Positions 16,420 to 24,160 of a DNA stretch of 45,599 bases are shown here, in pieces (the stretch's first letter is position 1; each line of letters starts with the position of its first letter). The notes under the pieces are model-generated. The model was given only the letters and a program-made list of their open reading frames with translations. It was not told the origin of the DNA and made no database searches. Origin of the DNA: Hungatella sp. UBA3048 (GTDB lineage: Bacteria; Bacillota; Clostridia; Lachnospirales; Lachnospiraceae); assembly GCA_002367105.1 (NCBI GenBank), contig DFCS01000023.1, positions 94,929 to 140,527 of the forward strand. Direction: 5' to 3'. Made by a program: the position numbers and the translations under genes.

Positions 16420-17028
16420 TCATTTCTCCCGCAAATCAAGCTTTCTTGTACATACATGTTCTAAAAGGCCCTGGGAATGACTGACTACCAAAAGGCCGAT
16501 GCTACGTCTCTCCACTTCTGATATGAGAAAATTCCAGATCTGGCTCTGGGTGATCAAATCCAGCATGGTGCTGATCTCATCTGCAAGGAGAAACCTGGTT
16601 CCGCCGCCAAGTGCCCGGGCAATGCAGAAACGCTGAAGCTCTCCTCCCGAAACCTCAGCCGGGTACCGGTTTAACCATTCCGGTTCGATACCCAGACCTT
16701 CGATCACCCGATCTTCCACTCCATCCCCCTCCTTTAAAACCTCCTTAAGCTTTAGCCTTGGGTTTACAGAGTTTTCCGGATGCTGCCAGATCATCTGGAC
16801 CGGACAATATCCCTTGCAGGAAGAAAGAGGCTTCCCGTCTAAAAGAACCTCTCCCTGATCCGGCTTTTCATATCCGGCAAGAATTTTACAGCAAGTGGTC
16901 TTCCCAAAACCGCTGGGAGCAATCAGCCCCAGACGTTCACCGCTGTCCATGTGCATGGTCAGCTTATTTAATATCTGCTTATTCCCATTATCATACCGGA
17001 ATGATATGTTTTTAGTTTCCAGTCTCAC
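16420..17028 (-). CDS. Nickel/peptide-type ABC transporter ATP-binding protein, short (NikE-like)
   Basis: This 202-aa ATPase has Walker A APSGFGKTT at residues 37-45, signature VSGGELQRF at 126-134 and Walker B FLLADE at 146-151. It is shorter than the usual 250-330 aa and lacks the C-terminal Cys-containing oligopeptide-transporter domain that its partner carries; this is common for NikE. The start is GTG at 17028, right after the nikD-like stop, with AGGAGGG upstream. It pairs with the 17030-17965 ATPase. The nickel assignment rests on the neighbouring lar genes and is well supported by context, not proven by motif. Confidence 0.85.
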   Translation of the reverse strand: MRLETKNISFRYDNGNKQILNKLTMHMDSGERLGLIAPSGFGKTTCCKILAGYEKPDQGEVLLDGKPLSSCKGYCPVQMIWQHPENSVNPRLKLKEVLKEGDGVEDRVIEGLGIEPEWLNRYPAEVSGGELQRFCIARALGGGTRFLLADEISTMLDLITQSQIWNFLISEVERRSIGLLVVSHSQGLLEHVCTRKLDLREK

Positions 17029-17029
17029 C

Positions 17030-17965
17030 TTATCCCTCCTCTGCTTTTACGCACCGGACCATACCACCAGCCAGGCCGACGTATCTTACTTCCTTTAAAC
17101 ATCTTGCCTCCCGGTACTCACACCTGGGGGCATAGGGACAACCTGAGGGGCGGTCCTTTATATAAGGCTGGACTCCCGGTGCTGCCCGGAAACCATGATC
17201 CGGCATAGCCCTGTAAAGGGCCTTTGAGTATGGATGGCGAAGAAGTCTTTCGTCTCTGAAATCAGAGGCTGAAGCTTCCTCAACGCTGGTACCGGCATAG
17301 AATACCACAATCCGGTCAGCGACTTCCAGTGCCAGCTCCAGGTCATGGGTGATGAGAAGCACACCGGTCCCTTCATCGGCCATTTCCCGAAAATGGGACA
17401 GCACCCGTTTTGCCGCCTCCAGATGCAGGCCCGGTGTAGGCTCATCCGCTATCACCAGCTTAGGTTTTTCCATGACAGCAGTGGAAATTAAGATCCTTCT
17501 GGTCATTCCCCCTGACAGTTCAAAGGGATAAAGCTTTTCCACAGTCTCATCAAGCCCATACCGCTTAAGGGTTTTAAGGCTTTCGCCCATACTCCCCTGA
17601 TCCCGTTTCCCTTTCCTGATCTGAGGCCCCGCCTTCATCAGGGGATCCAGATAAGAAACGCTTTGAGGGACCAGAACGATCTCCTTCCCCCGAAGCTGTC
17701 CCATCCGTTTTTCCGTAAGCTTCTCCCCATAATAAGATATCTCCCCGGACCAGGCCGCATTATAAGGCAGGATTCCCAGCACCCCATGAGCCAGAAGGCT
17801 TTTTCCTGAACCGCTGGAACCCACCACTGCCACCAGTTCTCCTTCTTTCACGGTCAGGCTTACGTCCTTGACAGCCAAAAGAGTGGTCCTTTTGATCCAT
17901 CGTTCATATTGGGTAAATGATACTGACAGGTTTTTTACCGACAGAACCGTATTCTTCTCTTCCAA
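17030..17965 (-). CDS. Nickel/peptide-type ABC transporter ATP-binding protein (NikD-like)
   Basis: This 311-aa ATPase has Walker A GSSGSGKS at about residues 49-56, signature LSGGMTRR, Walker B LVIADEP, and the C-terminal oligopeptide/nickel transporter tail with GCPYAPRCEYREARC (Cys motif). I place the start at TTG 17965: AGGAGG lies 7 nt upstream, and the residues that follow (LEEKNTVLSVKNLSVSF) are the expected N terminus. An ATG-less longer reading to 18088 runs inside the permease gene and is rejected. It begins 11 nt after the nikC-like stop. Confidence 0.87.
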   Translation of the reverse strand: MEEKNTVLSVKNLSVSFTQYERWIKRTTLLAVKDVSLTVKEGELVAVVGSSGSGKSLLAHGVLGILPYNAAWSGEISYYGEKLTEKRMGQLRGKEIVLVPQSVSYLDPLMKAGPQIRKGKRDQGSMGESLKTLKRYGLDETVEKLYPFELSGGMTRRILISTAVMEKPKLVIADEPTPGLHLEAAKRVLSHFREMADEGTGVLLITHDLELALEVADRIVVFYAGTSVEEASASDFRDERLLRHPYSKALYRAMPDHGFRAAPGVQPYIKDRPSGCPYAPRCEYREARCLKEVRYVGLAGGMVRCVKAEEG

Positions 17966-17976
17966 TCCATTGCCTC

Positions 17977-18801
17977 CTACTGATGCAGGGCGCCCGGGTC
18001 TATAAGCCTGCCCACCATCTCTCCAGTTAGATGAAACAGCAAAACAACAGCAACCAGAAATATTCCTGGAAACAGCGCCAGCCACCATTTTCCCATTGAC
18101 AGATATTTCATGCTCTCTGAAAGGATCACGCCGATGGCAGGCTGCTCTGAGGAAAGCCCGAAGCCCAGAAACGTGATGCTGGCCTCATGAAGGATGGCAT
18201 GGGGAAATAACAGCACAAGCCCAACAAGAAGCTGAGGAATCAAATGAGGCGTCATATGCTTAAGGGCTGTTTCAAACCCACCGTGACCAAGCTTACGGGC
18301 GATTTTTATGTACTGACTCTCCTTAAGCTGAAGAACCTCTCCCCTGATCAGCCTTGCAAGGGAAGTCCAGTGGGTCAATGAAATTCCCACCACAACGCCC
18401 TTAAAGCCCTTCCCCAAGGCAAAGGAGATCAAAACCAGTAAGAGGATATGAGGAATCCCCATGACAAGATCAATGAGCCCGACCACAAATCCATCCGCCG
18501 CCTTTCCCATGGATGCTGCAAAAAGTCCCAGGAAAAAGGCAATCACTGTGCTGACCGCTGCTGTGAGAAAGCCAATGCGGATGCTCATGGAAAGACCTGT
18601 CATGGTCCTGGCAAACATATCCCGGCCCATCCAGTCCGTTCCAAAGGGGTGAGAAAAGCAGGGCGGCATATTTTTTCTGGAAAAATCAGTGACAAGGGCC
18701 TCTGTCCTGTAAAGCTGCCCGGCAATGGTCACAGCTGCCAAAAGGGTGATGAAGAGCACCAGGAGGCATACCATGGACTTTCGGCCATTCCATTGTTTCA
18801 T
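17977..18801 (-). CDS. Nickel/peptide-type ABC transporter permease (NikC-like)
   Basis: This 274-aa inner-membrane permease shows the DppC/NikC pattern: an N-terminal helix, the periplasmic HPFGTDWMGRDMFARTMTGLSMSI motif, then four or five helices with RLIRGEVLQLKESQYIKIARKLG before the EAA-like loop, and EASITFLGFGLSSEQPAIGVIL near the end. The ATG overlaps the previous gene stop by 4 nt (ATGA). It forms the pore with the NikB-like protein. Confidence 0.88.
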   Translation of the reverse strand: MKQWNGRKSMVCLLVLFITLLAAVTIAGQLYRTEALVTDFSRKNMPPCFSHPFGTDWMGRDMFARTMTGLSMSIRIGFLTAAVSTVIAFFLGLFAASMGKAADGFVVGLIDLVMGIPHILLLVLISFALGKGFKGVVVGISLTHWTSLARLIRGEVLQLKESQYIKIARKLGHGGFETALKHMTPHLIPQLLVGLVLLFPHAILHEASITFLGFGLSSEQPAIGVILSESMKYLSMGKWWLALFPGIFLVAVVLLFHLTGEMVGRLIDPGALHQ

Positions 18802-19808
18802 GCGACCTTCCTCCCTTTCCTCATTCTTGGGTCCACCACGCCGTAAAGTACGTTTGCAATAAAATTTCCTGTAAATACAATAGCAGCACTAATGACCGTG
18901 ATCCCCAGAAGCAAAGGAATATCACCGCCAAGTCCGGCCGTCACAGCCGCCTGGCCCAGTCCCGGAAAGGAAAATACTTCTTCCACCAAAACCGAACCTC
19001 CAAAGATTTCGCTGACCGATGCAAACTGAAGGGTCAGGGCAGGCAGAAGAATGTTCCTGATACCGTGCCGAAAGACAATCTGGCTTTTGGACTCCCCCCT
19101 TGCTCTTGCAAAGAGAACATAATCACTTTCCATAACCTGGATCATTTTCCCTCTTGTTTGGAGAAGGATATTGGACATTCCGGTAATGGAAAGGGTCAGA
19201 CAGGGCAATATCCCATGCACTACCCGGTCCTTAATAGTGACCTCTGCCGCTTCCATGCCTATGGGAACGCTCAGCCCAATGGGAAGTATCTTAAGCCGGA
19301 CAGCAAACACCATCAAAAGCACCAGTGCCAGCCAGAAAGCCGGAGTGCTTGCAGTCACAAGAGCATAAGCGGAGATCACCTTATCCACCGTTTTTCCCCT
19401 GTTAGCACCAGCCAGGGTTCCCAGGGCAAAGCCGGCTCCCCCGGAAACCAGCCAGGAAACTGCCATCAGCCAAAGGGAATTTGACAGCTTCATTCCTATC
19501 ACATGGGAAACCGGCTGGCGGTATAAAAGAGAGGTTCCCATATCCCCCTTTATAAAATCGCCGGCCCAGGAAAAGAACCGTTCTGCCGGCGGTAAGCCGG
19601 TTCCCCAGTATTCCGAAAGCTTTGCGATCTGCTCCTGGCTCATAGAACCAAGGGCTGCCTGGCCAATATTGACCTTTAACGGATCAATCGGGGAAACCGA
19701 TACCAGAAAAAAGGCTGCTGCGCTTACCAGAAAAAGGAGGACAGCCATCCGTGCGAGCTGTTTCAATAAAAACCAAAAAACTTTCCTTTCGAGCCGGCCG
19801 CTTTTCAT
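18798..19808 (-). CDS. Nickel/peptide-type ABC transporter permease (NikB-like)
   Basis: This 336-aa permease has about six helices; the DppB/NikB features include the first helix followed by SPIDPLKVNIG, GDMGTSLLYRQPVSHVI, STPAFWLALVLLMVFAVRLKILPIG, and the cytoplasmic loop MESDYVLFARARGESKSQIVFRHGIRN. I prefer ATG 19808, which overlaps the nikA-like stop as ATGA and has a GGAG site 9-10 nt upstream; the in-frame GTG at 19823 lies further inside the binding protein gene. Confidence 0.88.
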   Translation of the reverse strand: MKSGRLERKVFWFLLKQLARMAVLLFLVSAAAFFLVSVSPIDPLKVNIGQAALGSMSQEQIAKLSEYWGTGLPPAERFFSWAGDFIKGDMGTSLLYRQPVSHVIGMKLSNSLWLMAVSWLVSGGAGFALGTLAGANRGKTVDKVISAYALVTASTPAFWLALVLLMVFAVRLKILPIGLSVPIGMEAAEVTIKDRVVHGILPCLTLSITGMSNILLQTRGKMIQVMESDYVLFARARGESKSQIVFRHGIRNILLPALTLQFASVSEIFGGSVLVEEVFSFPGLGQAAVTAGLGGDIPLLLGITVISAAIVFTGNFIANVLYGVVDPRMRKGRKVA

Positions 19809-21439
19809 TGTTCCCAGCTCCACTGATCCACGTTATTTACAATGGACCAGCCGTGGCCGTGGGGATGAAGCTTCTGGTCCGCAACCTTTAATCCATCCCT
19901 TACCCAATACAAATGATCAATATTTACAAGCCAGATCCATGGAATATCCCCGTTTTGTGTAATGCCTGTTTCTCCATCCCACTGGGCTTTTTTCCACAGC
20001 TCATAGGATTTCTCCAGATCACTTTCTGCAAGAGCTTCATCCATGTACCGGTCCAGCTTTTGATTGGCATAAGGAGAATAGGCTGCAAGTCCGGTTTCCT
20101 CCATGGTATGGTAAATATTATAAAGCTCCATGGGAGTATGAGCACCCCAGCCCCAGATCAAAGGCTGTGATTGCGCTCTGTCATAGGCGGTATCCCAGCT
20201 CGCACCTTCCATCTGTCCGTCAATTCCCAGCTTTTTAAGCTGATTGATGGTGTCTGCCGCAAGGGCCTGCCTTACAGAATCTCCTGCAGGATAAAGGAAT
20301 TGGAGTTCTGCCCGTTTCCCGTCCTTCACTCTGATTCCGTCGCTGCCCATATTCCAGCCTGCCTCATCAAGCAAAGCCTTTGCCCCTTCCGGGTCATATT
20401 CTGTCTTTGCAGAAGGCTCATACCATGGCATTTTATCACAGACGCTGTACGCAGGACTGCCGTATCCGTTCAGGACGTTATTGATCATTTCTTCCCGGTC
20501 GATTCCAATGTTGATCGCTTTTCTGACCTTACTGTCACTGGTAAAATCATTTCCCAATGGAATCCCCTCTTCCGATACGCTTCCGGAGGGAATGGCCGGA
20601 AGGTTAAATCCACGGTTATCCACGGTTTTACAGTCTAAAAGGCCATACCCGGGTACCGTAAGGTCCGAGTAGGAAGCAGCCGTATATGCAAGATCCGCCT
20701 GTCCGGACTGAACCGCCGCCAAAGCCCCATCCTCTTCCATAAAGAGGACCGTAACCCGTTTCATCTTTGGCGCTTCTCCATAATAGTCCGGATTGGCTTC
20801 CAGAATCACCTGCTGCCCTCTGTCCCATTGCTTTAATAGGTACCTGCCGGATCCGATGGGATGTTCCCCATAATCAGGTCCATATGCATGTTCCGGTACG
20901 ATTCCTGTCACAGCCATGGTGTATGGCCAGATAGAATAGGGACGCTTCATATGGAACTCCACGGTCGTGTCATCCACTGCCTCTGCCCTGTCAAGCATTG
21001 TGAAATCATTCACAGAGCTGGTATCCCTCAAGGTATTATAAGTAAATGCCACATCCTGCCCGGTCAGCTTTTCCCCATCCGTAAAGAAAACGTCATCCCG
21101 GATCTTTGCGGTCCAGGTCATGCCGTCGCTGCTGACCTTTAATTCCGTCGCCAGATCATAGCCAATGTTTAAATCCTTATCAGTGACCGTAAGCGTACTT
21201 TGTATCAAAGGTTCATGGACGTGCTCCCCGGCTCCCCAGCCGTAAGCCGGATCGAATCCTGATTCAGGCTCTGAACTGACTCCCATTACTATAACGACTC
21301 TGTCACCTTTCCCGGTATTGTCTGCATCGGCTGACTCTGAAACCGTCTGTGTCTGTGTCCCGCCGGCCTTTCCGCATCCGTTCATAACCATGGCAGACAG
21401 TACCAAAGCCGCGGCAATCCCCCATCTATACTTTCTCAT
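19805..21439 (-). CDS. Family 5 solute-binding lipoprotein, probable nickel-binding protein (NikA-like)
   Basis: This 544-aa lipoprotein (lipobox MNGC, Cys at about 22) belongs to the SBP_bac_5 family: PAYGWGAGEHVHEPLIQSTL, LATELKVSSDGMTWTAKIRDDVFFTDGEKLTGQDVAFTYNTL and PIGSGRYLLKQWDRGQQVILEANPDYYGEAPK are the usual blocks. Histidines cluster near the C terminus (KLHPHGHGW) and at GEHVHE, plausible metal ligands. As first gene of the operon with larBCE it is most likely nickel-binding rather than peptide-binding (inference from context). The ATG follows GGAGGGG. Its leader holds a terminator-like hairpin (21486-21549). Confidence 0.85.
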   Translation of the reverse strand: MRKYRWGIAAALVLSAMVMNGCGKAGGTQTQTVSESADADNTGKGDRVVIVMGVSSEPESGFDPAYGWGAGEHVHEPLIQSTLTVTDKDLNIGYDLATELKVSSDGMTWTAKIRDDVFFTDGEKLTGQDVAFTYNTLRDTSSVNDFTMLDRAEAVDDTTVEFHMKRPYSIWPYTMAVTGIVPEHAYGPDYGEHPIGSGRYLLKQWDRGQQVILEANPDYYGEAPKMKRVTVLFMEEDGALAAVQSGQADLAYTAASYSDLTVPGYGLLDCKTVDNRGFNLPAIPSGSVSEEGIPLGNDFTSDSKVRKAINIGIDREEMINNVLNGYGSPAYSVCDKMPWYEPSAKTEYDPEGAKALLDEAGWNMGSDGIRVKDGKRAELQFLYPAGDSVRQALAADTINQLKKLGIDGQMEGASWDTAYDRAQSQPLIWGWGAHTPMELYNIYHTMEETGLAAYSPYANQKLDRYMDEALAESDLEKSYELWKKAQWDGETGITQNGDIPWIWLVNIDHLYWVRDGLKVADQKLHPHGHGWSIVNNVDQWSWEQ

Positions 21440-21485
21440 CGTTTTTCCCCTCCATAAATGTTCTCATCCAGTCCGGTATTTCTGC

Positions 21486-21549
21486 AAAAAAACAGATACC
21501 AGAAACAGCCATACGTATTCCTTGGGAATACCCATACCTTCTGGTATCT
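21486..21549 (-). promoter_or_regulatory. Terminator-like hairpin in the nikA leader, candidate attenuator or riboswitch platform
   Basis: An 11-bp stem (21494-21504 with 21539-21549) encloses a second 7-bp stem-loop (GTATTCC 21515-21521 with GGAATAC 21525-21531), and on the minus strand it is followed by seven T (21492-21486). It lies after the operon promoter and 47 nt before nikA, so it would end transcription before the operon unless prevented. The inner stem is flanked by a direct repeat GTATGG. It does not match a riboswitch class I can recall. Confidence 0.6.
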
Positions 21550-21613
21550 ATTTTAAATATTATTTCTTATATCGATTCTATCCGTTGGCGACTTCTGTCA
21601 GCCCTTAGGAAAA

Positions 21614-21665
21614 AGTATACGAAAAAATCACCCAAACGTCAACGTTTTTTTAAGCAAACGTTTGC
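21614..21665 (-). promoter_or_regulatory. Promoter of the nik-lar operon with two palindromic operator-like sites
   Basis: On the minus strand TTGACG (21642-21637) and TATACT (21619-21614) are 17 nt apart, near consensus. AAACGT-CA-ACGTTT (21634-21647) covers the -35 box, and a perfect 12-bp palindrome GCAAACGTTTGC (21654-21665) lies just upstream. Both resemble LacI/CcpA-family operators with a central CG. Transcription would begin near 21607, giving a leader of about 165 nt. Confidence 0.65.
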
Positions 21666-21679
21666 AAAACTCCGGCATT

Positions 21680-22198
21680 TTAAGAAAGCTTCTTTAATAA
21701 GATATCCCTTACATATCCGCCGTACTTTTCTTTGGTCAGGACAACCTCGTAACCCTGTTTGATTATGTTGTTTTTGCTGTATCTGTTTTCCGGATGAACC
21801 GTACACATCAGATACCGATAGCCCTGTTTCCTAAGCTCTTCCTCAGCGGCCTTCATCATAGAATACTGAAGGCCGTTCCCCCGGTATTCAGGAAGAATGG
21901 CGATCGACTCCATATGGGCGACTTTTCCCAGTTCCATTTCGGAAAGACCGATGTCCCGGCCAAGGTTTTCTGCTCCGCTTCCCGGTAAAGCAGCAAGAAA
22001 AACACCTGCCAGGGCTCCGGAATCTGTTTCATAAGCCTTAAAACCGATTCCGTTTCCCTCTTTAAGCGTATGGCAGGTGTATTCCGAATCATCTGCAACA
22101 AACCAGTCCTTATGCTGGATTTGCTGCCACACCGATTGTATCACGTCAGCAACGGCCTGATAATCTGCAGGGACCGCCCTTTCGATTTTAAATTTCAT
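21680..22198 (-). CDS. GNAT-family N-acetyltransferase
   Basis: This 172-aa acetyl-CoA-dependent transferase shows the GNAT core: an N-terminal RAVPADYQAVADVIQSVW helix, the beta-4 strand HMESIAILPEYRGNGLQYSMM with the acetyl-CoA loop RGNGLQ (QxxGxG-like, residues about 109-114), and the C-terminal ENRYSKNNIIKQGYEVV. The substrate cannot be told. The ATG overlaps the end of the small membrane protein gene (ATGA) and has GGAGG about 10 nt upstream, so the two are coupled. Confidence 0.85.
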   Translation of the reverse strand: MKFKIERAVPADYQAVADVIQSVWQQIQHKDWFVADDSEYTCHTLKEGNGIGFKAYETDSGALAGVFLAALPGSGAENLGRDIGLSEMELGKVAHMESIAILPEYRGNGLQYSMMKAAEEELRKQGYRYLMCTVHPENRYSKNNIIKQGYEVVLTKEKYGGYVRDILLKKLS

Positions 22199-22407
22199 AT
22201 TCTGTCTTCCTCCAAAATGACAGACTCCGGAAGCCTTCCCGGCTCCCGGAATTCATATTGAAGGACCTGGACCTTTTCCTGGGGCACTTCCATTTCCGGC
22301 GCAGCACTCCCTTCATGGAACCAGCTGTACATACCGGCACAAAGCAAAACCATGATCAGACAAAGTACAATCAGCATGATCTTATTATATAGATTTTTAT
22401 CTTCCAT
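22195..22407 (-). CDS. Small single-pass membrane protein of unknown function
   Basis: This 70-aa protein starts MEDKNLYNKIMLIVLCLIMV, with one transmembrane helix at about residues 9-28 and a charged, Glu/Pro-rich outer tail. The ATG at 22407 has AAAGGGG 7 nt upstream, better than the longer start at 22428. It overlaps the acetyltransferase gene by 4 nt. I do not recognise a family; such proteins often anchor or tune a neighbour. Confidence 0.65.
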   Translation of the reverse strand: MEDKNLYNKIMLIVLCLIMVLLCAGMYSWFHEGSAAPEMEVPQEKVQVLQYEFREPGRLPESVILEEDRI

Positions 22408-22435
22408 ACCGTTTCCCCTTTCTACCATTATGTAA

Positions 22436-22483
22436 TGAGCCTATGCATCCTTCGGATGCCTGCATTCCTGCGCCAGGCTCATT
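22436..22483. repeat. Compact structured intergenic element
   Basis: GAGCCT (22438-22443 region) and AGGCTC near 22478-22483 can close a helix around an inner hairpin GCATCC-TTC-GGATGC. No T-run follows on either strand, so it is not a standard terminator. It separates the exonuclease gene from the small membrane protein gene and may be an RNA-processing signal or a dispersed short repeat. Confidence 0.45.
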
Positions 22484-22514
22484 GTTTGCTGAAATAACAC
22501 CTCGAACCTGCAGC

Positions 22515-23183
22515 TTAAACATTTCTTGTAAAACGGCACTGGGGAAAATTAGTACAGCCATAAAATTCCCCGAATTTTCCGTTGCGGCGTCTAAGCACTC
22601 CGCCGCATTGGGGGCAGATCTCAGCCTCTTCATTATGATGCAGCTTGCCCATATGCTCATAGCATCTCTGGTTCATAACACAATCATTAAGCGCCCGGTG
22701 GGCTCCATCTGTATCAATATGGAAAAACGCCGAAATATCCGTCAGGCGGTAGCGGTTTAGCTGGGGTAAGCAGGCTTTTGCCATAAAAAGGGTGTCAACG
22801 TAATCATTTGCCACCTCTCTTTCCAAAAGCTCCTCTGCAGCCCTGTACAGGAAAAGCAGGTCAAAGGACTGAATGTTATGCCCAACCAAAATTTCCCCTT
22901 CAATAAAGGATAGAAAATCCGGTAAAACCTCCCTTAGTCCAGGTGCCTCCCTTACCATATCATCTGTAATTCCATTAACATTGGTAGCACCGGCCGGAAT
23001 ATGGGTCCCAGGATTAACCAGTGTATTAAATTCGGCAACAGGCTCATGTCCCTTCACCTTGATCGCGGAAATCTCTATAATAGAATCTTCTTCGGCACTG
23101 ATGCCTGTTGTTTCCAGATCAAATACCACGTAATTCTCTGCATATTCGTTTAAACGTTTGCCTGTGAACTGTCTGATGGACAT
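22515..23183 (-). CDS. DEDDh 3'-5' exonuclease (DnaQ-like) fused to a topoisomerase-type zinc ribbon
   Basis: This 222-aa protein has the exonuclease motifs FDLETTG (Exo I, about residues 20-26), VGHNIQSFDLLF (Exo II) and HRALNDC (Exo III with the catalytic His and Asp), as in the epsilon subunit of DNA polymerase III. The last 40 residues form a four-Cys zinc ribbon CPQCGG...YGCTNFPQC like the C terminus of topoisomerase I, likely a nucleic acid-binding tail. The ATG at 23183 has GGAGG 5 nt upstream; an ATG at 23195 lacks a site. It is a stand-alone proofreading or repair exonuclease, not part of a polymerase. Confidence 0.88.
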   Translation of the reverse strand: MSIRQFTGKRLNEYAENYVVFDLETTGISAEEDSIIEISAIKVKGHEPVAEFNTLVNPGTHIPAGATNVNGITDDMVREAPGLREVLPDFLSFIEGEILVGHNIQSFDLLFLYRAAEELLEREVANDYVDTLFMAKACLPQLNRYRLTDISAFFHIDTDGAHRALNDCVMNQRCYEHMGKLHHNEEAEICPQCGGVLRRRNGKFGEFYGCTNFPQCRFTRNV

Positions 23184-23267
23184 AGATTCCTCCATTCTTT
23201 TGTACGTGTAGAAAGTATATGTAACACCTCCATTATACTCTCTGCCCTTTCATTCATCAAGCAAAAA

Positions 23268-23984
23268 TCATCGAACGGCCACCATCTGCTCCGCCACGGT
23301 CTCCGCCTCTTGTGCTGAAAAATATCCGCACTTCTCCATTCTTTGAAGGACCTTCATCTGCCTTTTCTCCGCCAGAGCAGGATTTTTTGACGGAGCGTAT
23401 TTGGAAGGGGCATTGGGAACGCCGGCTAAGAGAGTACTTTCATACTCCGTCATTTCATCAGGCTCTTTTTTAAAGTAGCCCTCGCTTGCAGCACCTACGC
23501 TGTAATATCCGTCTCCAAAATAAATGCAGTTTACATACAGTTCAAAAATTTCATCCTTGGTATAATTTCTCTCAATATCGTAGGCCATGAACACTTCAGC
23601 CGCTTTTCTGGCAATCTCCTTTTCCTGGTCAAAATATAAGTTCTTTGCAAGCTGCTGGGTTATGGTGCTTCCGCCTTCCACAAACCGCCCGGCCCTGATA
23701 TCGTTTACAGCAGCCCTGGCTATGGCAATAAAGTCGATCCCGTTATGGCTGTAAAAACGGTGATCCTCAACGGATATGACCGCATTCACATAGATCGGGG
23801 GCAGATTTTCGTATTCCGTATATCCTTCCTTATCCCGAATCGCCTCCACCCGGTCCTGAAGCCCGATTTCCAAAAGAGCCTCCCGGTACATCTCATATCC
23901 TTTATATGCCACAGTGAATCCGGTCAAAAGACATACCGTCATCAGCAAAAACAAAATTCTTCTTATAAATGTTCCAATTCTCAT
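23268..23984 (-). CDS. Monofunctional peptidoglycan transglycosylase (GT51)
   Basis: This 238-aa membrane-anchored enzyme polymerises lipid II. One N-terminal helix (residues about 7-28) is followed by the GT51 domain with all five motifs: EDHRFYSHNGID (catalytic Glu), GGSTITQQLAKNLYF, RKAAEVFMAYDIERNYTKDEIFELYVN, and YYSVGAASEGYFKK. There is no transpeptidase domain, so it is the MtgA-like form. I chose ATG 23984 with AAAGGAG upstream. A longer reading to 24083 is made of translated tandem repeat and is rejected. Confidence 0.9.
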   Translation of the reverse strand: MRIGTFIRRILFLLMTVCLLTGFTVAYKGYEMYREALLEIGLQDRVEAIRDKEGYTEYENLPPIYVNAVISVEDHRFYSHNGIDFIAIARAAVNDIRAGRFVEGGSTITQQLAKNLYFDQEKEIARKAAEVFMAYDIERNYTKDEIFELYVNCIYFGDGYYSVGAASEGYFKKEPDEMTEYESTLLAGVPNAPSKYAPSKNPALAEKRQMKVLQRMEKCGYFSAQEAETVAEQMVAVR

Positions 23985-24000
23985 AGATTCACTGTCTCCT

Positions 24001-24160
24001 TTCCTCTTATCCGCCCATGTATTTTGGGCATAAAGGTATACCCGCAGGGTGTTTCCTCTTATCCGCCCATGCTTTTTGGGCATAAAGGTATACCCGCAGG
24101 GTGTTTCCTCTTATCCGCCCATGTATTTGGGAATACAGGCCTCCCTCGAAGGGGTTCTCG
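24001..24160 (-). repeat. 52-bp tandem repeat, two full copies and a diverged third
   Basis: Copies begin at 24001, 24053 and 24105. The first two differ at very few positions; the third matches for about 30 bp and then diverges (to about 24160). On the minus strand each copy contains a hairpin ATGCCCAAA...ATGGGC and the block GGATAAGAGG, then CACCCTGCGGGT. The array lies in the 5' untranslated region of the transglycosylase gene, so it will be transcribed. No coding role is visible. Confidence 0.85.

Noticed and set aside
16420..21439. Transporter called as oligopeptide importer
   Set aside because: Family motifs fit both; direct coupling to larBCE and His-rich stretches in the binding protein make nickel the better reading, though not proven.
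21486..21607. Known nickel/cobalt (NiCo) riboswitch in the nikA leader
   Set aside because: I could not find the conserved four-way junction sequence blocks of that class; only a nested hairpin with a U-run is visible, so it is reported as an unnamed attenuator candidate.
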